DNA from: Phoronis australis | Taxonomy: Eukaryota > Phoronida > Phoronidae | Assembly: GCA_002633005.1 (NCBI GenBank) | Contig: NMRA01000046.1 | Span: forward strand, 684,144-748,143 | Direction: 5' to 3' | Length of the DNA stretch: 64,000 nucleotides | In this document: one piece after another, positions 38,437-51,200 of the stretch | Numbering within the stretch: the first letter of the stretch is position 1 | How the letters are laid out: every line of letters starts with the position of its first letter | The notes under the pieces: model-generated | The model's database searches: none | What the model was told of the DNA's origin: nothing | The model's input: the letters and a program-made list of their open reading frames with translations, nothing else | Program-made: the position numbers and the translations under genes

Positions 38437-38508
38437 CTCAGCGCGCAATCGAGCCTACAACTCTCGCGACGCAGCCAAACACTCTGCTGGCTGAGCTAAC
38501 ACCCACCT
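38437..38508 (-). repeat. tRNA-derived SINE head
   Basis: On the minus strand the block gttagctcagccagcagag is a good A box, followed after about 30 bases by gtaggctcgattgc, a good B box. There is no matched acceptor stem or clean cloverleaf, so a SINE head is likelier than a functional tRNA gene. Confidence 0.5.
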
Positions 38509-39575
38509 AGGAACCGGACAGCAATTATTTCTCAAACCCCACTCAGCATATGGAAGAGTATTTTAAAGGTATTTAGTGGTAAAGACACGGGCCTTGGTTT
38601 CATGTCTGGTGGATAACCACTGGAATTGGCGAATTACGATCAAATTATAGTTCGGGTTAAAGCTAACAAGTTCATAACTTCAAAAAGTCTATCCCATTCA
38701 ACAATCAGCCCAATGTTGTGTTTTTGGCGCCAAAACGACACAGTATGCCAAGAAACCCTAAAGCAGTCGCTGTTTTACGACATTGTCTACCTTATAAACA
38801 TCTAAATATGATTTTTTATTTCAAACAACAGGTTATGTAGTTTGAAAGAATGTTGATTTTGCGTTTAATTTGCGCCATTTAGGCGTCTGAAAAAAGTCAC
38901 AATGACTTTGTACTAAACACAAGTGTAGAAATTAGGTGTTACTTAATTCAAACAGCAATTTTGATGTCATTAAAAAGAAACTTCATTTCTCAGATGTTTG
39001 ACATCAACTCATTTCACAACATAACAACATAACATAAGCGCCATCTAGTGAAAGGTAGAGGGACTAACCGTGATTTTGAAATTGGCGCGCTTTTGAAACA
39101 GTCAAATTGTGCATTCTTATGTGAACTAAAACAGCTCAAAAACGAAATCGGTGACCCCCTACTTTTTCTTTTTATTTCGGAAAAATGCGATGAGCGTCAA
39201 AATAAAACAGAAAAGAGAAAAATCAACGGTGTAACATTTTGTGAAGAAGCCAAAACGCTAAAGTTTGAGGTTCTGGCTACGGGTTGTCTTTGTTTTCGCA
39301 ACCAAAACAAAAAATTTGGTAAGCCGACACTTCAAGTTGTGAAAAATATAGCAAAGCTGTTCGGTCATCACTTTAGCCAAAGATCAAACTAAACACACTG
39401 GCGAAAAATCAAAACTGTCAAACTTGAGAAACCTAACTAGGCCTTCGTTTGCAAATGTACTACTACTACGAAGAACAGCTCAGCCAATCAATCGTAAGAA
39501 CATTGACTTAAGAAATAATTTTAATGCTGGGCTTGGAAAGAGCCGACTGATGGTTCGTTATTGGTAGGGAGACCA

Positions 39576-39794
39576 CAGTGGCGGACTTACGGACACTGGG
39601 TACTTACACTTCTGCGTTACTGTTGTTCATTTTATTTGGCAACTGGGCAAGGAACACTGTTGCATTTAGAATCTCCCGAGGGGCAACACCAATGATTGTA
39701 TCTGGCTGGTGGCGCTTTGTGCTCATTTGCTGTCAAAAGAACAGCTATGAGGAATGCGTGAACCCTCGTCGATAAAATCGCAGATCCGCCACTG
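39576..39794. mobile_element. Complete 219-bp hAT5-like MITE
   Basis: Left end CAGTGGCGGACTTACGG; right end CGCAGATCCGCCACTG, its inverse with a few mismatches. Both flanks carry GACCA (39571-39575 and 39795-39799), a 5-bp target-site duplication. A short open frame inside (from 39578) is probably chance. Same family as 33878-35399 with an unrelated interior, so non-autonomous. Confidence 0.75.
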
Positions 39795-41306
39795 GACCAG
39801 GGGTTTGAACTTTCTCAAGCCCAGAAGGTATGTCTAATCTGAGTATGGAACAAGTTGAGATCAATTTTTGGGTGTAAGTGACAAAACTTAAGGCTAAGTG
39901 TCATGACAGGGTTAATAGCACCTTATCAATAAGAGTTAGAACAAAAAAATATATATTATTGTGAAAATTAACCTCTCTTCACTAATGGGAATATGTATAC
40001 CGTAAATCCCACAAATAAGCGCATGCACCTGTATAGAAGATTTTCTGCTCAAACGTTTCGCACAGAGGCTCATGCACCTAAGCTCCACGTTTTAATGTTT
40101 TGCTAACAAATCCATTGTGTATGCAAATCAATGTTTTGATCACACAAGGTGTGCCTATATCCGGAGTATCATAATCAAGACACGTTCAAATCAAATATTT
40201 CGCATATAAGCGCTGGTCCCTAAGCTTCGCAATTAGGCCCAGTTCCACCCTTAGGCGCACGCGCTCAATTACGGAGTTTTACGGTAACACAAGATACAGA
40301 TGCAGAAGGCACGCCAGACACTGGACATCTGTCCATTTGGTAGCGCCATCTACAGCTCCTAGTAGGTTTAGCATAGAAAAAATGAGCACTGTTTAAGAAC
40401 GACTATTTCGCTAATGTGGGTTCAGATATTCCATGTTTTCAGCAGTTAAAAGCCCGAGTAGCAAGATATCCAACGGGAGCACATTCCCGAAACAGAACTT
40501 GGTTTTAGTTCGGTTTATGTTTTTAATGAACTAATGAGGAATATTTCCCGTAATTTATGATAATTGCACTGTGATCTTTGAATTGTCAAAATGAACGCTC
40601 TGGTATAGTTTCATAATTGGGAGTGGCACGTATAAACAAAAAACACGCTACAAAATAACTGGTTACATGAACTACATATAACCTGGCAGAAAAAGCAAAG
40701 CGGAAAGAAAAGACGTAGCTTTGTTGAAAATAATAAAACAGATCGGTCAGTAAAGATGTACACGGGAAAATAAACATACCCCGCCGGAAACTGCTTTTCA
40801 GTTTGGAGATCATACACAAAGCACCTGAATAAGAGTAATTCGCGAATCTAATCAAATCCACGATCCACATAAAAAAATTCCTAATTATGTCATAAGGATT
40901 AGTACCTTTGCCGCGATATTCCTCAGTTGACTATATTTTGGGCGAAATATGGGAATTTAGATGAAGCATTGTATGGAAACAGGCAGTTATCGTTATTTCA
41001 ACTTGAGCACGTTTCCATCTGAGAAATTTAAACCAGTTTTGAGTTGTCTTCGATCTGTTTATCGCCGAGTTTATTTTTCCGCTCGGAATACTCTCCTGAC
41101 TACGTTCTGTTGCACGTCTATCTATTTGCGGAACGAATCGTTCATATTGCCACTAGATGCAACAGAACATTGTGGTTTTGGGACTCAAAAAAAAAACAAA
41201 AAAAAAAAACGTGCACATATACATTTCATTTTATAACTAATTTTAAAGTGGCGCGCCGCGTGGTTTAAAAGATGTATTGATTTCCGTACTTACACAGCTA
41301 ACTCAT

Positions 41307-41462
41307 ATCTGTGAAATAGAGCGATACTGTAAATAACGGTTTGAAGTCTGAGTTTGATATCTGTGAAATAGAGCGATACTGTAAATAACGGTTTGAAGTC
41401 TGAGTTTGATATCTGTGAAATAGAGCGATACTGTAAATAACGGTTTGAAGTCTGAGTTTGAT
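41307..41462. repeat. Three perfect 52-bp tandem copies
   Basis: Units start at 41307, 41359 and 41411, each beginning atctgtgaaatagagcgat, with no differences that I can see. The identity implies a very recent expansion, or an assembly effect. Confidence 0.95.
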
Positions 41463-44400
41463 GTTTTAGTGTCTCTCCGTTGTAGGTCTAATTCAGGAGA
41501 AAACTTACCGTATTAATGCTCCTGACTAAAATATAGTTTTGAACCTAGTTATTGATAATTCAAGCCGGGCTGCAAATGTACAAAACGCAACAAAAATGCT
41601 CCCGAAAATATTCTAAAATTGGAGTAACAGGATAATGCTTTTATTAGGAATTAATGTTTTTCTCATTTCACAAATCCCAAAGAAAACAATATTTGCGAGT
41701 TTTGGCACCAAACACAAAGATGCGGCTGTACAGCTTTAGCACAGATATTGGGGGATTTTTCAACAAAGAAGATATGCCAAGGCGGCAAACAACTAAAAGA
41801 ATCGTTTCTCTGTTTTCTGAAGTCGAAATTGTGTTCAATTCGAACTAAGGATGTAACAAATGACTGTAAAGTGCGTCCCCTGTGGAGCAGGTGAAGGCTA
41901 TAAGACAGTTGTGCAGTCTAAAAAACTTCGGTCGACGTTCCTCAGTTACTAGAATCAACTCTGGTATTTTTTCTATCTTCTGTGTCTTGCGAGTCCCGAA
42001 ATACCTGAAGTCAGGGCCAGTTTGGATAACGTTATTTCTGGAATTTTTCACTCCCAATTTTGAGAGGCCCCTTGGCTATTACAGAAGGTCAATAAAATTA
42101 TTTTTGCACCAATAACGCGGTGCGCGCTCCAAAAAAATATCCCTGCACATTACATAGTTTTTTGTGAACATTCTGGGAATACCTTTTCTTCAAACGGTTA
42201 ATAAACTCTTACCAAGGGTGGCTCCCTTACCACACACCAAGAACACTCTTATAACAAACAGTGCCAAGGAGCGAGAACTTCAACAATGGTCAAACTATGT
42301 TAGTGCGGGTGACCGATGTGTGCGACCCACTTTCTGTGTGTTTGGTAAATAACGGCTTGACAATACACCTCAGTGGCTTGCCAATATCTTATGGCCCTGG
42401 GACAGCAAAATATATGTAGAAATAAAACCAAACGTGAAAACAGGTTAGTGGATAGCGGCCCCTGTCGTCCAGTTAACACGGTGCCCTATTTGTCCGTGGT
42501 ACGGGTGCCTGTGTGTGGTTGTGTACTTCAGTTTGATGCTGTTTATAGCGAGAATAATATCCCGGGACGTCCTGTTTATGAGTTGTTGACTAATAAGGAA
42601 CTCCTCTAATATGGTAATTCCTGAAGTGTGGAGATTTATTATTGCGTTCCTCACAATTTCAAATTTTTAATAAGGCACTTGGGTGTTCATTACACGATAA
42701 CATTTGGGACCAAGAAGTTAATTCTCAAGTCAGATTCTCCGTCACAAACTTGAATGCATCGGATGGGCCAAGTGTGCCTTACGAGGAATAACTGAAAGAC
42801 AAAGTCATCGTTTCTACACTTAACTTTCAGAATGGGAAAGAGATTATGAAAGTATATATGCTGTTAATTTTAGCACGAGATTGGATTTGAAATTTAAAAA
42901 ACGGTCCAAAATTCATCGGCAGGACATCATTTTCGACAGTCTTGACCTCAGCTCTAGAGAGCCACGAAGAGCAAACAAACTGAGATTTGCATTTCCCTTG
43001 TTGAGGATTCGCCAATAAAATGGAGATTTCTACTTAAATTTTGAGTAAATTAATGAAAATAGCATTTAGTCATGCTGTATGTCATCAGTGCGTGGATATT
43101 TGCTTGTTTGTTTTGACATGGAATCTCAATGTAGACTCGCGTCAGTCGACCCTGGTTGTCGGCCTTCATAGTCAGTTCAAATATTAGAGGGATACGGCGG
43201 TGCCAATACCAGAACGCAATGTTCATTTATACAGCGGATAGGGATTGGTCTTGCGTGTGTAAACCAAATGCTTAGATACATCAAACTTGTAGTCATCCAA
43301 TCTGGTTTTTAAGGAACTTAACTAAAAACAGTCGGAGTGATAAAGACGAGTACGCGTATACACCATGGAACCTTATAAATGATTTCTGAGGAAACCGGCA
43401 TGAAACAAGCTCTCCCGGGGGGGGGGGTGGTAATCGACTATATATCTGAAGAGGATTTCCACACGTTTAAATATTGGACTCGAAAACGGGATTCATTTGT
43501 AGGAATCTTCCATGGGCTTTGCTTCAGAAGCATCACCCTTTTGTAGCGGAGATTCTTCGATAGATGGTGTTTTAAAACATAAAACCGAAAACAACACGAG
43601 AAAATATGCCACGCTGCTGTCAAAAATAAGAAAACCAAATCGCAACAAATGTTTTCAGAATATCGATACTGGCTTCCTGATACTATTAAACAATTCTTCA
43701 GTAGATTTTGTACTTGGATCTGCACTGATCCTTTCATAGAGTTTCGATTTTCCAAAGTAAACCCATTTCTAAGTGAGGCACCCATTCGTAATGAAATTGT
43801 CCTGAAAAAAATCGCCTTTCTGAGCGTCAAGTCCTGTAAGCTCTTCTATAGGAGAATCCCCAGACAAGGTCTGATTCCTAACCTTTAGGGGACATCGGGT
43901 AAGATGTCTACATTATCCGGGCATGACCTCTTGTCTATTTCTACCAAATGACTGAAAGTTTTTCCGTGTGATGAAAAAGTTGGTCACGTGGTAACCAAGA
44001 GCGCATGTCAATAACTCGAATCTGGGGAACAGAGATCACAGGAGAAAGGAACGGTCATTGCAATGGCTGTGCTATCAGTTCCTACGTTAGTAGTGCTTGC
44101 GATAGAGTCGTTAAACAGAATAGTCGAAACGGTATTGATCACAGAAGACTAATCTTAAGTTGCTCATATAATAAAATTAAGAATAGTTTATGTGGCAGAG
44201 GATTATTGCTCAGCAAGACAACTTACTTACAGATCTCATTGACGAATCATATTGGAAACAATTGCAAAAGTTTGCGATCTTAATTGTTGGTGAAAGTCAT
44301 CAGCGCGCTCAAAGATTCCCATGCTCATGAATGTTTAAGAGTGATCACGGGAAAGAAAAGGGAATTTTAATCTGGAAAAACTATCAAGTCAAATTAATTA

Positions 44401-45053
44401 TATTCCTACAGAAAATGCACCGCACATGCTTCTGTAGATGTGACAAACAGGCCAATGCAACCCGCTGTAAAAGAACTAGGCCTAGTAAGTTGACTGGGTA
44501 CTTAGGCACCTTGGTCATGATACCGGTGCAGTCACGAGGCAAAGGTTTCTAACCCGCCGAGGAAGGGAACTCGGCTGCCACTGTTGCCTACCGAGCTCAC
44601 GAAGCCTATAAATCGGAACAGCGAGATTGATTACACATCGAGAACATCTAAACGAATTACGTGCACGCTCCTACAGAAAGACTATTCAATAAGCCTCGTG
44701 TAGCTGCTGGAAGACAGCGAATTACACGGGTTCCATTGCAGTGGTTCTTCATGGATTTGGTTGCTAACGCGGCATGCTAAACGGCTTATATTTACTGGGA
44801 ATGGTCTCTGCGGCATTGCAAAAGTGGTGAAGAAACCTTAATTACACGGAGAATATTAGTACGGTGTTTAAGCAATGGTTTGCCCGTGTGGCTTACATTA
44901 GGAAAGAAGACAGAGTGTTAAATATTTCATACCCGTCTGGAGATTCAGATTTTCGTTGGCTTTATCAAAGGAATTATTGCTGTGATGTTGATATGTGGTT
45001 CTGGAGTGTGGTACGTCTAGTATTGATCTGATTACAAGTAAAAACACTTTACA

Positions 45054-45261
45054 ATGGGATGCTGTGGTCGTAAGAAGCTGCTAATGTTTAGCACAAGTTT
45101 GTTTATCTCCACGTCGTTTGTGTTCCTGTGTATGGGCATCACCACTGACTACTGGCTGTATGCGCGTGAGAGAATGTCCAAAGAGACGGCTGACAACCAC
45201 ACGTTCACCGAGAGTTACTCGGGCTTATGGCGGACTTGTCAACGCACAGTCATACAGATTG
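45054..45261 (+). CDS. CACNG/TARP gene 2, exon 1
   Basis: ATG at 45054; ends with one base before donor gttagt at 45262. Encodes helix 1, TTDYWLY and GLWRTC. The donor is weaker than the others, but the phase joins correctly to exon 2. Confidence 0.8.
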
Positions 45262-48200
45262 GTTAGTATAGTTCGTATTATATCTAAAGTGCATGCTGTC
45301 TGAAAACACATCGTTCCTTTATTTTATCCGATAAATCTTTAATTGGAATTCTTAAAACAAGTAACCTCACCATCTTTTCGAGGTGAGGGTTTTGCTGGAC
45401 TCAGGTCTCACTGCATGTAACGTCACTATCTAAATGTGCACGGATTGTGGGATATTTGCTACCATAGAAACGCGCGGTCCTGATTTTCACACAAGACGCA
45501 AAGTGGACTGAAGCCTAAACTGGCAGATACAAGACACAGACACACATTGAAGAAACGCGGCACATATCGAGGCTCAATCACATGAGGAATGCACTGAAAG
45601 GAACCTCGCATAATAAAAAGTTTAATTTTGTTTCAAAAGCATTACTTTCGTATTCACAATGTAAATGTGAAAACTATGAAACACGGAGAGTAACTCTGAT
45701 AAACTGATCATAAACATCCAAACACCACCAACGACCGATAAGAAGTCGCCAAATGACGAAAGGGTTAACCAACCCCACGACAATCATGAGACTACTTTTT
45801 GACTCGCCTTTTCTTGCTAATGCTCTGGCATCTACTGGCTTGCACATTGAGACAATTCTCTATTATCATATGGACTGGTTCGAGAAACCGAGTGTTTGAT
45901 TAACCTTGCTTTATGTGTCCTTTTCAATAAAAATCGTATCATCATGCAAATTCCAAATATCAGTGCTCGAGAGGGATGGACTCTGGACCTGGCTCGGACA
46001 ATCGTGGTCACAAACTTCCTCCAACTGAGACTCTGTCACACCAAGATAGTTCCCAGAACGACCGAGCTCTTCTTACAAACGTCTATAAAACGGGCCAGAA
46101 CAGTTGGGAACGAATAACTCTGAATAACTTTCTAAAACGTGCGCCAAGTGCGAAACCGTTGGTTCCTGCTCGGCTTTTACAGCGCCTTGCCTTTTGTGTG
46201 TTTCAGTCTAGACCTCATTGAAAACTATCTTTATGTGACAGGGTTCTTAGAAGTGTCTAGTACAATAATATTTACATTTTTGTACAATGGCATCATCTGT
46301 ATCTTAAAAGAGTCCATATTGACAAGGTTGAAAATTAAACGCTTAGTGTCGAGGTTGTTGTACTTCGGCCGACACTGGGAATCGCAATCATTTTACGTTG
46401 AGCGCACAACCAACTACAGGAGACAAGAGATCACGGTTCCTTGGAGTATAGCTGATCTAAGAAAGTGTCTACAATTGATATCCTATCGGCTTTATGACAG
46501 AATAATCTATGATGTCCTTTTATTTTTGACACTCGTTCTATAAGGTTCTTGTAGAAAACAATCGCACACATTATCTGGGAAAATGATCTCAATGCAAAAA
46601 GTGATCAGAGGAAGTGTCTGAAATTATTAATGATCGTTTACATTGTCCTTCTAATTTAGTCAGCAGTTTGGCATTAGCCCGATTACAGATATAATCAAGA
46701 ATTCAACGTTCGATAAATTGAATTTTCTTTTGCATTAGAAACCATGGCAACAAATATAAATTTCGTGGTCAAACCACAGTTTGCTAGAAATCAATGAAAC
46801 CCTAAGTGTAGGCAGCCTGTGTGTCCTGACGGCGACATGATGCGTATCTTTTTGAAAAAAATAGTCGTTTGAACAGAATTTCTTGAAATTACTAAAAATT
46901 CCATGCACCAAGACATAAACTAAGCAAAATAAGGAGATTAGACGCAAACACAACAGATACGCCCGCTCATTTCACTATTATCATGCAATAAATCAAATAG
47001 CGCTAAATCTTCTTGTTACAAATTCTAAATTAAAAACATTCAACTGATACATTCCATGCCTACGTTTTCAGAACATTTCTTAAGATATAATTTTACAAGA
47101 AACTATTATAAGTTCGCTCTCTAGCACGAAAATTTTTAAATTGTATAAACCAATAGAATTTATATTTATTTTAATTATAGTTACTTTAAAGTTTCTAGAA
47201 GCAAGTATCAAAGAAAAGGAGGGTTAAACATAAATTTTTGAAATAAATACCAGAAGTATGCTACAATTTTACGCTTTCTTATTGTTTCCAGTTAACCAAG
47301 TACAATAACAGAGAATGTTGTGAAAAGTTTCCCCACTCTGGACTTTCACCTCCATTCCGTTAAAACACTGACCCGACACCTTCAGAAGGGTTTACAAACT
47401 CACTGAATTTCTCATTGCCAGAGACACAGTCAGCTAATTCCGGGCTTCAATAAATGTGTCAACTGTAGACAACAATTAGCCATGACTTAGTTAGTTTGGA
47501 AATAATCCAATAACGAACAACTACTTGTACGTACTAGCAGCTTGGGCTTAATTATTTCAAAATTGCAGACGATCAGTATTTTGTAGTAAATAACGATAAA
47601 ACGGTACAACTTGACGAGTGTTCACTCTCTCCAGAATTGTCGGCTGACGTAAATGACATAGATTGGCAATCAATACATGTGCGCGAACGCATCACGAACC
47701 TATTCAAGGCAGCAGTGTCGGCACAAATAGGCCTTCAGACGTACGCGTTGAACATGAAAACCCAAGAACAGACACAAAATATAAAATTCCTCCCATAACT
47801 TTGGTCAAATACAAATATTTGATTAATTTCTCAGACTTCTCCGCATTTCTTCAGTATTTAAAAGTCAAAAAATGAAAAATGAATCAAGCTCCTTGCGGAC
47901 TCCTAATACTCAAAACACGTCAGAGTTTATTATTGAGGTTGATCAACCCTAAAATTGCGAATTCGAATATTATGCATGTATGCATTGCCTGTGACTTGAG
48001 TCACTGGCTCATTCGACAACAATTCATGATCGGTTATGTGTGGAAATGTTTTTAATCCCAAAGCGCACCAGTTAAGAATTCAATTTTGACAGGTAAGCAA
48101 CGGCGAAATACATCATCGGCGAGAAAAGTAGTTTCCTGAGATCGGCCTCAGCAGTGGATTTTATTGTTTACTAGTTCTACAGGGCGGGCCCCATGATTCC

Positions 48201-51200
48201 CCCATCAATCCGCCTAGGTTCGGAACACGGTTCTTGGTATCCCAGTAGAACACTATGGCAAACTGATTTCACTGTGGATGAATTTGCGTCCAGTATAAAA
48301 CACACGTTTCATTTGATTTTGATATCGTAGTTATGTTTTAGACATTGACTATTTAGAAAACCATATTTTATTGCTTTTGAAAGTCAATTTCTCTAAACAT
48401 AACAATAATTACAGAATCGAAGGTTACCAGATAAAAGGGAAAACAAAAGTTTGTCCAGTCTTACATTTTACAGAATTTTCATAATGGTCTGTCAAAGCAT
48501 AGTGATACACTACAATCTATCTCATCTGGCAAATTAACAGATTTAAAGCTCCACTCACCCCTAAGAGACCAAACCGAACTCACAAACTTCAAACTAGAGT
48601 ACTGAAATAAAACAATAATAATAATAAAATAAAATGAAAAACCGGCGGTGAAGCAATCACTAACGTGAATTCTATTCGGTCCATACGCTCGCCATCTTAA
48701 AGAAACAAAAGGAAGACTTCCATCCCAAAACTTGCAATGACGGTGCTGCATAGCAGCAACAACAGTAATGAAAATTAAAATGTACAGCACATGTTTATTT
48801 TCCAGCAATTTGCCGTCGTAATTTCGGAATTATAGACAACTTTCAGGAGGAATGGTATTGTAATACAATTATTAAAATACAATCACTTGAGCTACTCAAA
48901 TTTGAACTGAAAATCTACCAAGTATACAATGTTTACCAGTTTCTGCGAATGTCGCAAGAACGGGGCTCGTGTGAACATACATTATTTCAGAAAAGTCGGA
49001 GGATGCCTTGAAGTCTCGCTGGAGCTGCAAGTATATTAAGTACATCAACTGGACGGACGATAAGTCAGACCTGACGAAGAAAGACTCAATCCTGTGTACG
49101 TAACACTTGTTTTCTTTTTAAGATTCTATTGAGTTCACTTTTCTCGCACTCATCGTCTAGTACAAAAAACACGATAGGAATCTTTGGGTGTTAAACGCCT
49201 TCTTTTCACTTGTAAGTACATAGGTTTATTATGTGTGTCCCGAACACAAGAAGTTTGTTTCCATAAGCCTAACTTCACATTTAATAACCGCGCACGCCGC
49301 AGACACTATCCTTTTCACCACTGGTTCGTGCGCCTTTTGTTTCGTTCTGGTCAAAATCAAAAGGGCAGGCATTTAGCCAGCATGAGACAACTCTTACGCT
49401 AACATTTGATGTTTTGTTACTCCAACGTCAAAGCGAGTCTAAGCCAGACTGTGACTAACCTGTCCTAATCGATTCAAAAATTAATTTTTATGTTGGGCCG
49501 CGTTCTGACGAAAAATTATTAGGTAATTTCTCTTATAATGCATCAACTATTTACTTTTCAATTTAAAAACAGTTATGCTGGTCATTTGCCTAACTTATTG
49601 TTCATTTTTTTACTTTGAAACTCTTAACCTAAACAGGCGTGTTGATTTACGACCGCAATTATCTCATCCAGCACCTTCAGCCAATATGAAGCATCAAATG
49701 GTTCGTAAACGTATACCTTTGTGCGCGTAGAAATGTGCAAAAACAGCGCGTAGCTTTGCTTAATCGACGCGTGCTTTTGCTTAAGCAACGCGTACTTATA
49801 GTTCTTTAACGGTCATAGTTCTGCTCTTATTCAACGCGTACTTTTGTTTAATCAACGCGTAGTTTAGACTTAACGCGCTGAATTAATTATTCGTTATGTC
49901 AAAACAAACACAAGTTTACATTCAGTATGTAACGACGCCACATGGGCGGCGGAGTACTGAAAAAAGTAGGGGGCTATAGCCACCAAGCCCCCTTGTAGTG
50001 CACCGCCCGTAGACCGTGGGCGGCGAAGCACTGAAGTTGGGGGGAGGGCTATAGTCCCCCCCAGCCCCCTACGGTGCGCCGCATGGCTATCGTTTACGTG
50101 ATCACTTGATAAGAGCCTGTAACATTCTTCAAAAGTTGTCTTACTCACATGTTAAAAGTCTTCCTCTATTTTGAGATTTGAGAGCATCGACGTCATTGGT
50201 CTACATGACCTGATTAAAAGTACGCGATGATTAAGCAAAAGCTCGCGTTGAATAAGAGCAGAACTATGATCGTTAAAGGACTATAAGTACGCATTGATAA
50301 AGCAAAACTACGCGTTGATTACGCACATTTCATCGCTCAGAAATGTATTCGTTTAACCCTTTGGCACTTCATGAGACAACCCCATAAATAACGACTTGCT
50401 CACTTCAATCCGTGACGGCGCCATCAAGACTTCGATGTGCCGAGGACTTCGCTGAATACTCTGGGGGTAAACAGTGCACACTTTCTCGTCCACCTGCGAG
50501 CAAATCCTGTTAGCGTAAGATTTGCCTAATGAGAGAACCTATTTTCAAGGGCATCAGACATCCGTGTGAGGCAATTCGCAAGTGCGATCTAGACAAGTAG
50601 ACCTCAACAATTTTGTTTGTAATTGTTTAAAAACGTATCGAAAGAGATAACACTTTGTTTTTTTTAAACTTCTTACTCATGAAAATCTACTAAACAGTTA
50701 CCACTGATTCATCCAGAACTTTGTATAACTACGCGTAATGGATTAACACCTGTCGGAAGTCATGCACGGTTTTATGCCTCAGGAACCTAATGGGAGATTT
50801 AAGATCTTCCACCCAAAGAGCGTTCTTTTCTGATGAATACAACATCTTCTTTCTTGAGCAGCAGTTTTTCTCATGACGGATCAGAACCATTTCTTTCCTG
50901 AAAAGTATTTTTTTCCAGTTAACTGCAGTATTCGGGAACTTTTGGTGAGTTGCAATAAATGCCAAGGTGGGGACTAATGTTTCCAGACACAGAATTGTAG
51001 TTCGTGAGGAAAGCGTTGCAGTGCATAAATTGCATTGCAGTTCTAAGAAAAAGAATTTTGTCCACAAGAATAGGACGTGTGTACAGTTGGAGGGAGATGG
51101 CTGGCTGTCTTGAAAATGCACACCAATAATACAGATAAGACATCATTGTATGGTACGACTCCTTGTTTTCTCATTACAGATGATATGCGACGCTCTTCAG

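Larger units (their letters stand above)
37827..45053. other. Intergenic region between chromobox and second CACNG gene
   Basis: About 7 kb with a SINE head, the hAT5-like MITE, a 52-bp triplication and A-rich tracts (41180-41210). The 114-codon frame at 39048-39392 has no recognised family and I do not call it. The promoter of the 45054 gene lies at the right end; no strong core element is visible. Confidence 0.45.
49701..50357. mobile_element. Inverted-repeat element with internal direct repeats, in TARP intron 2
   Basis: The left arm (about 49701-49865) and right arm (about 50216-50357) are diverged inverse copies; the best block is gttctgctcttattcaacgc on the plus strand at left, and its reverse complement at right. 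Each arm is built of a degenerate unit near aatcaacgcgtacttttgct. Two GC-rich palindromes (49944 and 50018) are nested between the arms. Confidence 0.65.

Noticed and set aside
39048-39392. 114-codon ORF in the CBX-TARP interval
   Set aside because: No recognised motif, no splice context, Lys/Asn-rich composition as expected from AT-rich DNA.
43438-43830. Overlapping 130- and 75-codon ORFs on opposite strands
   Set aside because: Frames on both strands of one stretch with no family similarity; probably chance.
46139-46543. 134-codon ORF inside TARP intron 1
   Set aside because: Hydrophobic runs follow from T-rich sequence; no family match and it lies in an intron that joins exons cleanly without it.
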